DNA from: Stappia sp.
GTDB taxonomy: Bacteria > Pseudomonadota > Alphaproteobacteria > Rhizobiales > Stappiaceae
Reading direction: 5' to 3'
Assembly (NCBI GenBank): GCA_002722295.1
Contig: PBLF01000031.1
Coordinates: 1-64,000 of the forward strand
Length of the DNA stretch: 64,000 nt
The number at the start of each line of letters is the position of its first letter. Position 1 is the first letter of the stretch. This document shows positions 8,877-17,334 of this stretch, piece by piece. The notes below the pieces were generated by a model. It did not search any database. It was not told where the DNA came from and was given only the letters and a program-made list of their open reading frames with translations. The translations under genes were made by a program, and so were the position numbers.

Positions 8877-9011
8877 TGTCTAAGCCCTTCTCGTGGCGCG
8901 GGCGCGCCTTGGGGCGCGCCCGCAAGTCATGCCACGATGTTTGGCGCGTTTTGTCGCCCTCTGCAATGGCGCGCGGGAAGATGCGGCACCCGGTCGCCTG
9001 GCGGACGGCGG

Positions 9012-9230
9012 TCACTGCCGCAAGGGCAGCTCCTGGGAGGTCGAGACCTGCTCGGCCTGCAGGCCCTTGAGGGAATGGGCGATCGGGCCGCCGAAAAGCG
9101 TCAGCGAAACGGCGAAGAGCAGCCCGAGCGCGACGGCCGCGGCCAGGCGGGCGGCGGCGTTCTGCTCGCTGTCGCCTCCAAAGAGGCCGGAGAGGGACAG
9201 GCGGACGGGCATGGGCAGGGCGCGGCGCAT
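9012..9230 (-). CDS. Small membrane protein, function unknown
   Basis: A 72-aa protein with one hydrophobic helix (ARLAAAVALGLLFAVSLTLF, residues 27-46). Its ATG overlaps the stop codon of the upstream small membrane gene (TGATG), so the two are translationally coupled and probably work together. No recognised family. Confidence 0.6.
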   Translation of the reverse strand: MRRALPMPVRLSLSGLFGGDSEQNAAARLAAAVALGLLFAVSLTLFGGPIAHSLKGLQAEQVSTSQELPLRQ

Positions 9231-9553
9231 CAGCGGAACTCCCCGGCGTCGCGATGTCCGTCGCGGGCGGCGATGCCCTGACGCAGCCCCTTGCTCAGCC
9301 GGGTGCCCATCAGGGCCAGAACCAGAAGCATGGAGGCAAAGGCGAGGGCAAGCAGGCCCATGGTCCAGTCGTCGGCCGGCGTGGAGCCGGCGGCGCGGGC
9401 GCTGGAGGCGATCACCAGCGCGGGAATGGCGCCGAGCATTGCCGCGAGCCCGGCACGCAGGGGGACGGCAAAGCGGATTCGCGAACGGCCCCGGGGGGCG
9501 GGGGCCGTTTTCGCGGTCGTGTGTCTGTCTCGAGACGGAAACCTGTTACGCAT
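9230..9553 (-). CDS. Two-helix membrane protein, function unknown
   Basis: A 107-aa protein with a very basic N-terminus (residues 1-30) and two hydrophobic helices (about 31-52 and 65-85). I chose ATG 9553; a GTG at 9556 and a TTG at 9562 lie just upstream, and GGAG sits about 10 bases before the ATG. Its stop codon overlaps the start of the 72-aa gene. The pair is divergent from the PAS protein gene, from which it is separated by 283 bases with no other gene. Confidence 0.6.
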   Translation of the reverse strand: MRNRFPSRDRHTTAKTAPAPRGRSRIRFAVPLRAGLAAMLGAIPALVIASSARAAGSTPADDWTMGLLALAFASMLLVLALMGTRLSKGLRQGIAARDGHRDAGEFR

Positions 9554-9836
9554 CACTCTCAACTCCGCGAGATCTTGTTCCTCGACACTGGCGAAGGTGA
9601 GGGGGGAAGCGGGCGGCGAGAGGTTCCCAATCTGGCGCTTCCTGTGTCATTTCGCGGCGGTTTCGTGGCAGCCGGGGACCGCGCGTTCCGGCTCTGGAAA
9701 ACCGCCGATCAGGTGCGGATTGTCATCCCGTTTTTACCGATTGGCAGGAGCTTTCGCCCAAGATGGGCATTCAACACGTCGTCTATGGAGACGGTCCGCG
9801 CCAGGGGCGCGGGTGTGCCGAAACGGAAGAACTGCG

Positions 9837-10958
9837 ATGGAAGCCTTGGAGAAAGCGGAGCCTCAGCCCGAGAGCGAGCAGAAGACGGAGGAGAGTTCCC
9901 GTCCGCCCGCGGGAAGCACCGCCGTCGAAGGGGCGCTGTCTCTTGCCGGGCTTTCGTTCTTCCTGGTCGACATCCAGGCCAAGCGCATCGTCTGGCTCGA
10001 GTCCCAGGCCCTCGACTTCGCGCAGCGTGCCGGGCTCAATGAGGCGCCGCTTTCGACGGCGCTGAGGCTCCTTTCGCAGACCGATCAGAAGCAGGTGCTG
10101 GGGCTCATCCAGAATGCGGTGAAGTTCGGTCAGGCCGGTCCGGTCGAACTCGGCGGCGGCGACATGGGGTCGGGACTGACGCTGACCGCATCGCGCTACC
10201 AGGTCGAGGGCGGACGCACCTTCGTCGTGGCTGTGGCCGACGAGGATCAGGAGGACGAGGCCAGCGGTTCGGCCGTGCGTGGCGTGGCGCCGCTCATCCG
10301 GCACCTGGTCGAATCGAGCGAAAAGGCGGTTCTCGTCGTCGACAGCTTCGGTTACCTGCGCTACGCCAACGATGCGCTGGTGTCGCTGTTTCACATCGCC
10401 GACGCCTCGCTGTGCATCGGGCGCAATGTCGCGCATATCCCCAACCGTGTCGGCAAGACCCTGACCTCGGTGATTCTCACCACCCTGGCGCGGCGCGCGC
10501 CGGTGGAGGGCAACAAGCGGTTCTTCCTGGCCTCCGGTGACTCGCTCACGCTGACGTTCTCGATCATGCCGTTCCGGGTGTCCTCGGGGCTTGGCGGCGT
10601 CGTTTTCTCGGCGGAGAAGGTCGCCTCCAACGGCATCGACTTTTTCCATGTCTTCAACGCCGTGCATGCACCCATGCTGGTGATCGACGTGAAGACGCGC
10701 ATGATCGTCGCCATCAATGCGGCGGCGCGAAAGACCTTCGCGATCACGGAGCAACTGATGGAGTCGGCTCCGATCACCGAGACCATGCTGCATCCCAAGA
10801 CCTTCATGTCGCTGCTGACCCATGCCCGCAAGGGAGGAGGAACCCCCATGCAGGCGACCGTGAGCGGCTTCGACGGTGTGTCACGGTCCAAGCGGCTGCG
10901 GGTCAATCTCGTCGACAGCGGTGGCGCGCAGTACCTGATGATCGAGAGCAAGCACTAG
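9837..10958 (+). CDS. Multi-PAS-domain protein without an output domain
   Basis: A 373-aa soluble protein. After an acidic linker three PAS-like segments are visible: about residues 33-145 (FFLVDIQAKRIVWLE), 160-270 (AVLVVDSFGYLRYANDALVSLF) and 275-370 (PMLVIDVKTRMIVAINAAARKTF). The central one has the best PAS signature. No kinase, GGDEF or HTH domain follows, so it may be a partner sensor for another protein. The open frame extends upstream over the divergent gene; the ATG at 9837 after GGAAG is the sensible start. It is convergent with dapE. Confidence 0.75.
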   Translation: MEALEKAEPQPESEQKTEESSRPPAGSTAVEGALSLAGLSFFLVDIQAKRIVWLESQALDFAQRAGLNEAPLSTALRLLSQTDQKQVLGLIQNAVKFGQAGPVELGGGDMGSGLTLTASRYQVEGGRTFVVAVADEDQEDEASGSAVRGVAPLIRHLVESSEKAVLVVDSFGYLRYANDALVSLFHIADASLCIGRNVAHIPNRVGKTLTSVILTTLARRAPVEGNKRFFLASGDSLTLTFSIMPFRVSSGLGGVVFSAEKVASNGIDFFHVFNAVHAPMLVIDVKTRMIVAINAAARKTFAITEQLMESAPITETMLHPKTFMSLLTHARKGGGTPMQATVSGFDGVSRSKRLRVNLVDSGGAQYLMIESKH

Positions 10959-11001
10959 CCGCCACCGGACGTTCGGGGCGCCGGGTGCGAGGGACGCCGG
11001 G

Positions 11002-12171
11002 TCAGGGGAAATAGCTTTCGAGGAAACGGCGGTAGATCGCGGCGAGCCGGTCGAGATCGGCAACGGGAACCTGTTCGTCCACCTTGTGCATCGTCTGGCC
11101 GACGAGCCCGAACTCCACCACCGGGCAATAGTTCTTGATGAAGCGCGCGTCCGAGGTCCCTCCGCCGGTGGAAAGCTCGGGACGTCTGCCCGTCTCGGCC
11201 TCGACGGCCTTGCCCAGTGCATCGATCAGCACGGCGTCGTTGGTGAGAAAGCTCTCGCTCGCATCCCTGGAGAACTCGAGCGTCCAGTCGCACGTGAGCC
11301 CTGCGACGGCCTCCAGCGCCTCGCGCACCCTGACGCGCAGCGTCTCTATGCTCCAGATGTCGTTGAAACGGATATTGAACCGGGCCACGGCCTGACGGGG
11401 GATCACGTTGGTCGCGGCATTGCCCACGTCGATGGTGGTCATTTCCAGGTTCGAGGGCTGGAACCGCTCGTTTCCCGCATCCAGTTCAAGAGTGTTGAGG
11501 GCCTCGGCCAAGCGCACCAGATCCGGCAGCGGGTTGCGCGCCAGATGCGGGTAGGCAACGTGCCCCTGAACGCCGGTGACGGTGAGCGTGCCGGTCAGCG
11601 ATCCGCGCCGGCCGACCTTGATCGCGTCGCCGAGCCTGTCGGGGTTCGTGGGTTCGCCGACGATGCAGGCATCGAAGCGGTGCCCCGCCTCTTCGGCCCA
11701 CTTCAGCAGTTTCACCGTGCCGTTGACCGCGGGGCCTTCCTCGTCGCCGGTGATGAGGAAGGAAATACGACCGCCGAAGTCAGCGCCGCGCTCCTTCAGA
11801 AAGGCAAGGGCCGCCGCCGCGAAGGAGGCAATGCCGCCTTTCATGTCCACCGCGCCGCGTCCGTAAAGGATGCCGTCGGCGATGGTGCCGCCGAAGGGCT
11901 CATGGCTCCACGCGGCCACGTCGCCCGCCGGCACCACGTCGGTATGCCCGGCGAAGACGAAATGAGGGCCTTCCGTGCCGATCGTGGCGAAAAGGTTCTC
12001 CACGTCCGGGGTGTCCCGGTCGGAGAACACCGGCCGCTCGACGGTGAAGCCGGCGGCCTCCAGACGCTGCTGAAGCAATGCAAGCGCACCGCCCTCGGCC
12101 GGGGTCACGGAGGGGCAGCGCAGCAGGTCCCGGGCGAGTTCGACGGCGGGAGAAAGCGTGGAGGCGGTCAT
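11002..12171 (-). CDS. dapE: Succinyl-diaminopimelate desuccinylase
   Basis: A 389-aa zinc hydrolase that converts N-succinyl-LL-DAP to LL-DAP in lysine and peptidoglycan synthesis. Metal and catalytic residues are in place: HTD at 76-78, GRGAVDMKGG with Asp at 109, GDEEG with the catalytic Glu pair at 144-145, GEPT near 172, and QTMHKVDE near the C-terminus. The frame continues upstream over the DUF805 gene, so the start at 12171 (MTASTLSP) is set by family length. It is downstream of DUF805 and dapD on the same strand. Confidence 0.96.
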   Translation of the reverse strand: MTASTLSPAVELARDLLRCPSVTPAEGGALALLQQRLEAAGFTVERPVFSDRDTPDVENLFATIGTEGPHFVFAGHTDVVPAGDVAAWSHEPFGGTIADGILYGRGAVDMKGGIASFAAAALAFLKERGADFGGRISFLITGDEEGPAVNGTVKLLKWAEEAGHRFDACIVGEPTNPDRLGDAIKVGRRGSLTGTLTVTGVQGHVAYPHLARNPLPDLVRLAEALNTLELDAGNERFQPSNLEMTTIDVGNAATNVIPRQAVARFNIRFNDIWSIETLRVRVREALEAVAGLTCDWTLEFSRDASESFLTNDAVLIDALGKAVEAETGRRPELSTGGGTSDARFIKNYCPVVEFGLVGQTMHKVDEQVPVADLDRLAAIYRRFLESYFP

Positions 12172-12227
12172 GCGGCGATCTTTCGGGACGAGTCTTGAGG
12201 GGGCGAGCTTTCCGGGTGGCGGCTTGC

Positions 12228-12656
12228 TCAGCCCGGACGCTTCCAGCGGCTGTTGGGATGCGGGCCGTAGACGTTGGCGCCGCTGTCTCCCGGCATCACG
12301 CACAGGCCAAGCAGCAGCACGATGTTGATGAAGGGCACGAAGAGAAGGACGGCCAGGAACCCGGTCAGCGCCTTGTCCTGTAGCCGCTTGATCACCAGCG
12401 CGATCTCCACCCACTGGAAGGCGAGCAGCATCAGCGGCAGCGAGGGGTGCTCGCCGACCAGTTGCGACATCGCCGTTTCCATGTCCGTTTCGCTCGTCAG
12501 CGCCAGATCCTGGATCCAGATCGACATGGGGATGGCGAACAGGCACCAGGCGAGCGCCAGCCCCAGGCAGAAGGGCTCGCGCGAAACGCGCCCGATCGGG
12601 CTGAACATGAGCCACGCGAGACCGAGCGGGCCGGTATGGGGCGTAGGAAGGGTCAT
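12228..12656 (-). CDS. DUF805 family membrane protein
   Basis: A 142-aa protein with about four membrane helices and the DUF805 pattern: an N-terminal GRVSREPFCLGLALAW block and a C-terminal VIKRLQDKALTGFLAVLLFVP block. Such a gene often sits beside dapD and dapE in rhizobia. Function unknown. It is 57 bases upstream of dapE and probably in the same transcript. Confidence 0.82.
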   Translation of the reverse strand: MTLPTPHTGPLGLAWLMFSPIGRVSREPFCLGLALAWCLFAIPMSIWIQDLALTSETDMETAMSQLVGEHPSLPLMLLAFQWVEIALVIKRLQDKALTGFLAVLLFVPFINIVLLLGLCVMPGDSGANVYGPHPNSRWKRPG

Positions 12657-12759
12657 GGGTGCCTTGGGTGCAGGAAAACTGCCCCGGACTTAGGCTGCCT
12701 GCGGAAGACAATCAAGTCGGGTGGCTTCCTCCCGAAGGCCGTCGGGCTTTTTGAGCGCG

Positions 12760-12774
12760 TTAATCCGCGGTTAT
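12760..12774 (+). promoter_or_regulatory. Weak CtrA-like box
   Basis: TTAA-N7-TTAT lies in the divergent gap between the DUF805 gene and the methyltransferase gene. It differs from the consensus TTAA-N7-TTAA by one base. Low confidence on its own. Confidence 0.22.
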
Positions 12775-12852
12775 GTCAAAGGTGGTAGAGCAGGTCCGTC
12801 GTCCCGCCTGACTTGCGGGAGGGGGATCTGTCCAGTCAGCCGGGAGCCACGC

Positions 12853-13524
12853 GTGTTCAGTCTTTCGCCCGTGTCAAAGAACAACGTGTTTCGCAAGCGT
12901 CGCGTTGAACGTCTCAACGCGATGATCGCCGATCATGTCGCCAGAAAGGGTCATTGCCGGCTGCTCGACATGGGCGGCACGCGATCGTTCTGGCAGGTGT
13001 GGCGCGACGAGATCGATTTCTCCAACCTGCAGGTCACCTGCGTCAATCTCGCGCTCGATCAGGGCGAGGGCGCCGACGACGGCCTGCCGGTGGAAGACCG
13101 CATCGGCAATGCCTGCGCGATGCCGGAATATGATGACAATTCCTTCGACGTGATCTTCTCGAACTCGGTGATCGAGCATGTCGGCCTGTGGCCGAACAAG
13201 GTCGCCTTCGCCCGCGAGGCGCGCCGTCTCGCGCCGAGTTTCCTGATCCAGACGCCGAACTTCTGGTTTCCGATCGAGCCGCACGCCCGCTTCCCCATGT
13301 TGCACTGGCTACCGCGTCCGGTGGCCTACCGCATTCACATGATGATGCGCACGGGGTTCTATCCCAAGGCGTCGACGCTCGACGAGGCGATGACCTCGGC
13401 GGAGGACGCCGCCATGCTCGACCGGCGGCAGATGCGCCATCTGTTTCCCGACGCGGACATCGAGATGGAGCGTTTCATGCTGCTTGGTAAGTCGCTTCTG
13501 GCCGTACGCCACAGCGTGCCTTGA
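12853..13524 (+). CDS. Class I SAM-dependent methyltransferase
   Basis: A 223-aa protein with a degenerate SAM-binding motif I (LLDMGGT, residues 37-43) and the post-motif block FDVIFSNSVIEHVG (98-111) typical of Methyltransf_11 enzymes. There is no membrane segment and the substrate is unknown. The start is a GTG at 12853 with GGGAG 8 bases upstream; longer in-frame starts lack such a site. It is convergent with dapD, with a shared terminator between them. Confidence 0.82.
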   Translation: MFSLSPVSKNNVFRKRRVERLNAMIADHVARKGHCRLLDMGGTRSFWQVWRDEIDFSNLQVTCVNLALDQGEGADDGLPVEDRIGNACAMPEYDDNSFDVIFSNSVIEHVGLWPNKVAFAREARRLAPSFLIQTPNFWFPIEPHARFPMLHWLPRPVAYRIHMMMRTGFYPKASTLDEAMTSAEDAAMLDRRQMRHLFPDADIEMERFMLLGKSLLAVRHSVP

Positions 13525-13547
13525 TCGCAAAGCTATCCGCTTCAACG

Positions 13548-13574
13548 AAAAGGGGCGCCGCGAGGCGCCCCTTT
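13548..13574. terminator. Bidirectional intrinsic terminator
   Basis: AAAGGGGCGCC, a GCGA loop and GGCGCCCCTTT form a near-perfect hairpin between the convergent methyltransferase and dapD genes. A-runs and T-runs on both sides let it act on both strands. Confidence 0.85.
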
Positions 13575-13607
13575 GCATGTTCGGCAGCCCGTTCGCGCGA
13601 GGCGAAA

Positions 13608-14465
13608 TCAGGTGCGCAGCAACTCGTTGATCGAGGTCTTGGAGCGCGTCTTCTCGTCGACCCGCTTCACGATCACGGCGCAATAGAGGTTCGGACCCGG
13701 CTCGCCGTTCGGCAGCGGCTTGCCCGGCATGGCTCCGGCCACGACCACGGAGTAGGGCGGCACCTCGCCGTAGAAGACCTCGCCGGTGGTCCGGTCGACG
13801 ATCTTCGTGGACTTGCCGATGTAGACGCCCATGCCGAGCACCGAGCCCTCGCGCACGATGCAGCCCTCGACGACCTCGGAACGGGCGCCGATGAAGCAGT
13901 TGTCCTCGATGATGACGGGGCCGGCCTGCAGCGGCTCAAGCACGCCGCCGATGCCGACGCCGCCGGACAGGTGGACGTTCTTGCCGATCTGCGCGCAGGA
14001 TCCCACCGTCGCCCAGGTGTCGACCATGGTGCCCTCGTCGACGAAGGCGCCGAGATTGACGAAGGACGGCATCAGGACGACGGTCTTCGCGATATGGGCC
14101 GAGCGGCGCACGATGGTGCCCGGAACGGCACGGAAGCCCGCTTCCTCGAAATCGACGCCGCGCCAGCCGTCGAACTTGGAGGGAACCTTGTCCCACCAGG
14201 TCGCGTCGCCCGTGCCGCCCTTGATGATCTCCATCGGGTTCAGGCGGAAGGAAAGCAGCACGGCCTTCTTCAGCCACGCGTTCACCACCCACTCGCCGTC
14301 GCGCTTCTCGGCAACGCGGGCCAGTCCCTTGTCGAGCAGGTCGAGGGCGGCTTCCACCGCCTCGCGGACCTCGCCGGTCGTGTGGGTGCCGATGGAGGCG
14401 GCATCCTCGAAGGCGGCGTCGATGGTCTGGGCGAGCTTCGCCTGGTCGGTGTGGGCGTGGTTCAT
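13608..14465 (-). CDS. dapD: 2,3,4,5-tetrahydropyridine-2,6-dicarboxylate N-succinyltransferase
   Basis: A 285-aa enzyme that transfers succinyl from succinyl-CoA to tetrahydrodipicolinate in lysine/DAP synthesis. The helical N-terminal domain is followed by a left-handed beta-helix of hexapeptide repeats ([48 protein letters not shown]). It probably acts as a trimer in the cytoplasm. AGGAG precedes the ATG at 14465, which rules out the upstream in-frame start at 14492. DUF805 and dapE lie downstream on the same strand. Confidence 0.97.
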   Translation of the reverse strand: MNHAHTDQAKLAQTIDAAFEDAASIGTHTTGEVREAVEAALDLLDKGLARVAEKRDGEWVVNAWLKKAVLLSFRLNPMEIIKGGTGDATWWDKVPSKFDGWRGVDFEEAGFRAVPGTIVRRSAHIAKTVVLMPSFVNLGAFVDEGTMVDTWATVGSCAQIGKNVHLSGGVGIGGVLEPLQAGPVIIEDNCFIGARSEVVEGCIVREGSVLGMGVYIGKSTKIVDRTTGEVFYGEVPPYSVVVAGAMPGKPLPNGEPGPNLYCAVIVKRVDEKTRSKTSINELLRT

Positions 14466-14653
14466 CGGCGGAACTCCTGCACGGAAGGACATCGGTCAAC
14501 GTGAAAAATCTGGCGCGACCTAAGCCGCCCCTCAATCCGGTGTCAAGCGCGGGAAGGCGCGGGCGATCCGTGAGGTGATGACCGCGCCGCCGCAAATGCG
14601 ATCCCCGACAAGAAATCCTGTCGGTTTCCCGGGTGTTGGGGTATTGCAGACGG

Positions 14654-15559
14654 ATGGACCTGTGGATTCCCGTCACCATTTTCGCCGCCTTCTGCCAGAA
14701 CGCCCGCTCCGCCCTCCAGCGTCATCTCGCCGGACGGCTCGGCACGACGGGCGCGACCTTCGTGCGCTTCGGCTATGGCGTTCCCTTCGCGCTGGTCTAT
14801 CTGGCCGGATTGCACTGGCTCGGCGGCCACTCGCTGCCCGAGCCCAACGCGCCCTTCGCCTTCTACGGCATGGTCGGCGGCATCGCGCAGATCCTGGCGA
14901 CCTTCCTGCTCGTCTATCTCTTCTCGCTGAGAAATTTCGTTGCCGGCACGGCCTACTCCAAGACCGAGCCGGTCCAGGCGGCGATCTTCGGTCTCGTGCT
15001 GCTCGGCGAGACGGTGACGCCGCTCGCGGGGCTTGCGATCGCCGTTGGCGTGGTCGGCGTGATTTTCGTCTCGCTCGCCGGCAAGCCGGTCGGGTTCGGA
15101 TCCCTCGTCACCGCACTTGCCGGGCGCCCCGCGCAGATCGGTCTCGCCTCGGCGGCGATGTTCGGCCTGTCGGCCGTCTGCTACCGCGCCGCGTCGCTGT
15201 CGCTGGGCGGACCGGGTTTCCTGATGCAGGCGGCCTTCACGCTCGCCTTCGTCACGACCTTCCAGACCATTGCCATGATCGCCTGGATGGCGTGGCGCGA
15301 GCCGGACCAGCTCCGCGCCAGTGCGGTCAACTGGCGCGGCGCGGTGTGGGTGGGGCTGGTCGGCGTCGCCGGATCGGCCGGCTGGTTCACCGCGATGACG
15401 CTGGAGAAGGTGGCCTATGTGCGCGCGCTCGGCCAGATCGAGCTGATCTTCACCTTCATCGTTTCCTGGCGGATCTTCCGCGAGACCCTGCATCCGGCCG
15501 AACTGATCGGCACGGCGCTGATCGCGGGTGGCATCGTGCTGCTGCTTCTGGGCACCTGA
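14654..15559 (+). CDS. EamA-family (DMT) transporter
   Basis: A 301-aa protein with ten membrane helices in two EamA halves; the motif YSKTEPVQAAIFGLVLLGE closes the first half and GTALIAGGIVLLLLGT the second. The start MDLWIP at 14654 gives the usual length. It is not closely related to the EamA protein at 7107 by eye. Divergent from dapD; substrate unknown. Confidence 0.85.
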   Translation: MDLWIPVTIFAAFCQNARSALQRHLAGRLGTTGATFVRFGYGVPFALVYLAGLHWLGGHSLPEPNAPFAFYGMVGGIAQILATFLLVYLFSLRNFVAGTAYSKTEPVQAAIFGLVLLGETVTPLAGLAIAVGVVGVIFVSLAGKPVGFGSLVTALAGRPAQIGLASAAMFGLSAVCYRAASLSLGGPGFLMQAAFTLAFVTTFQTIAMIAWMAWREPDQLRASAVNWRGAVWVGLVGVAGSAGWFTAMTLEKVAYVRALGQIELIFTFIVSWRIFRETLHPAELIGTALIAGGIVLLLLGT

Positions 15560-15594
15560 ACGGGCAGCCTGAAACGGCAGCACCGACCGCCGGT

Positions 15595-16110
15595 TCAGGC
15601 CTTTTTCACGAACTCGCAGAGAATGACGATCCGCTGGCCCTCGACCTTGCCTTCCAGGTGGCGGGGGTTGTCTTCCACCAGCGAGATCTTGCGCACGGCC
15701 GTGCCGCGCTTGGCGGTGAAGCCGGCGCCCTTGACGGGGAGGTCCTTGATGAGGGTCACCGTGTCGCCGGAGGCGAGAACGGTTCCGTTGCTGTCCACGT
15801 GAACGATCTTGTCGCCCGTTTCGAGGCCGGCTTCCGCCCAGCTCAGCGTGTCCTCGTCGAGATAGGCGATGTCGAGCACGTCGCGTGCCCAGGGGGCCTC
15901 GGAAAGCCCTTTGAGCAGCCGCCACGCGAGAACCTGCACCGCCGGCTCCGTGCTCCAGATGGCCTCGTTCAGGCACTGCCAGTGCGGCGCGTCCTGCGGG
16001 CCGTGCTCAAGTCCCTCGCGGCAGGTGTCGCAAACGGGCACGCTCACATCGCGGGGGGCGACCTCGAAAGCGGTCGCATCGGGGGAGGAACACAGGGCGC
16101 ACTGGGTCAT
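15595..16110 (-). CDS. PhnA/YjdM-like zinc-ribbon protein
   Basis: A 171-aa protein. The N-terminal zinc ribbon has CxxC pairs at Cys4/Cys7 and Cys27/Cys30. The C-terminal ~70 residues match the PhnA domain (DSNGTVLASGDTVTLIKDLPVKG, seen in parts; VKRGTAVRKI-like block). It lacks phosphonoacetate-hydrolase features; YjdM-type PhnA proteins have no settled function. GGAG sits before the ATG at 16110. Convergent with the EamA gene, with no other phosphonate genes nearby. Confidence 0.85.
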   Translation of the reverse strand: MTQCALCSSPDATAFEVAPRDVSVPVCDTCREGLEHGPQDAPHWQCLNEAIWSTEPAVQVLAWRLLKGLSEAPWARDVLDIAYLDEDTLSWAEAGLETGDKIVHVDSNGTVLASGDTVTLIKDLPVKGAGFTAKRGTAVRKISLVEDNPRHLEGKVEGQRIVILCEFVKKA

Positions 16111-16239
16111 GAAGGCTCCGGACTGGCTTTTGGGGCGGGCCCGGGCGGAAAGCCCGGGGGAGGGCGGGTGCCCGTGTGGCATACGCCCCCCGCCCGGGTC
16201 CTGTCCATGCGGGAATACACCAAGTCCGGTGCTGGCTGT

Positions 16240-17250
16240 TCAGAACCCCTCGACGACGATCTTGCCGCGTGCGGTTCCCCTCTCGATCCGCCTGTGCGCC
16301 TCACGCAGCGTCTCGGCATTGATCGGGGAGAGTGTCTCCGAGACCGTCGTGCGCAGATGTCCTGCGTCGACCTCCCCGGCGATGAACGCCAGAAGCCGAT
16401 GCTGCTCGATCATGTCCGGTGTCTGGAACATGGCGCGTGCGAACATCAGCTCCCAATGCAGGCTCGCGGCCTTCAGCTTCATCTGTTCCATGGGCATGGG
16501 CAGGTGCGTCTGGTCGATGGTGACGATGGAGCCCTGCGGACGGACGAGCTCGACCGCCTCCTCCCAGTGCGCCATGTCGTTGAAGATCGCAACGTGATCC
16601 ACGTGCTCGAAGCCGAGCGCGCGGACCTGGGGCACCATCGGTTCCCGGTGGTTGATCACATGGTCGGCCCCGAGTTCGCGCACCCATGCCTCCGTCTCGG
16701 GACGCGAGGCGGTGGTGATCACGACAAGACCCGCACGCTTGGCAAGCTGGATGCCGATGGAGCCGACACCGCCGGCGCCTCCCACGATCAGGATCGAGCG
16801 GCCACGATCGGCGCCGTCCCGGTCGAGTCCCAGCCTGTCGAAGAAGGATTCATAGGCCGTGATCGCGGTGAGAGGCAGCGCGGCGGCCTCGGCGAAGGAA
16901 AGGCTCTTCGGCTTCGGGCCGACAATGCGCTCGTCGACGAGGTGGAATTCCTGGTTCGTGCCCGGCCGGGTCACGTCGCCGGCGTAGAAGACCTCGTCGC
17001 CCGGCTTGAAAAGGGTGACGTCAGGCCCGACAGCCTCGACGATGCCGCTTGCGTCATAGCCGAGCACGCGCGGAGTGTCCTCCACCGCGTCCTTCGGGGC
17101 GCGCTGCTTGGTATCGACCGGGTTGACCGCCACCGCCTGGACCGCGACGAGAATGTCGTGTCCTTCGGGGGCCGGCTTCGGCAGGTCGAAGTCTTCCAGG
17201 GATCGTGGATCGTCGATTGGCAGATATCGAGTCAGTCCAACGGCTTTCAT
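16240..17250 (-). CDS. Zinc-type alcohol dehydrogenase-like / quinone oxidoreductase (MDR family)
   Basis: A 336-aa medium-chain dehydrogenase/reductase with an N-terminal GroES-like domain (VLGYDASGIVEAVG) and a Rossmann domain with the NAD(P) motif GGAGGVGSIGIQLA. No structural zinc cysteine cluster is visible, so it fits the zinc-independent adh_fam_1/quinone reductase branch. GGAGAT precedes the ATG at 17250. It lies 85 bases downstream of the old-yellow-enzyme gene on the same strand, so the two likely form an electrophile-detoxification unit controlled by the LysR regulator at 18574. Confidence 0.88.
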   Translation of the reverse strand: MKAVGLTRYLPIDDPRSLEDFDLPKPAPEGHDILVAVQAVAVNPVDTKQRAPKDAVEDTPRVLGYDASGIVEAVGPDVTLFKPGDEVFYAGDVTRPGTNQEFHLVDERIVGPKPKSLSFAEAAALPLTAITAYESFFDRLGLDRDGADRGRSILIVGGAGGVGSIGIQLAKRAGLVVITTASRPETEAWVRELGADHVINHREPMVPQVRALGFEHVDHVAIFNDMAHWEEAVELVRPQGSIVTIDQTHLPMPMEQMKLKAASLHWELMFARAMFQTPDMIEQHRLLAFIAGEVDAGHLRTTVSETLSPINAETLREAHRRIERGTARGKIVVEGF

Positions 17251-17334
17251 CGCCAGATCTCCATGTCGTGAAAAGGGAAGGGATGGGTGGACAGGGCGGA
17301 CGGTGGATCGTCCGCCCTGTCGTGACAAGACCGG

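Noticed and set aside
14575-17271. An 898-aa plus-strand open frame
   Set aside because: It overlaps clear genes (EamA transporter, PhnA-like and dehydrogenase) in other frames; long spurious frames are common at this GC content.
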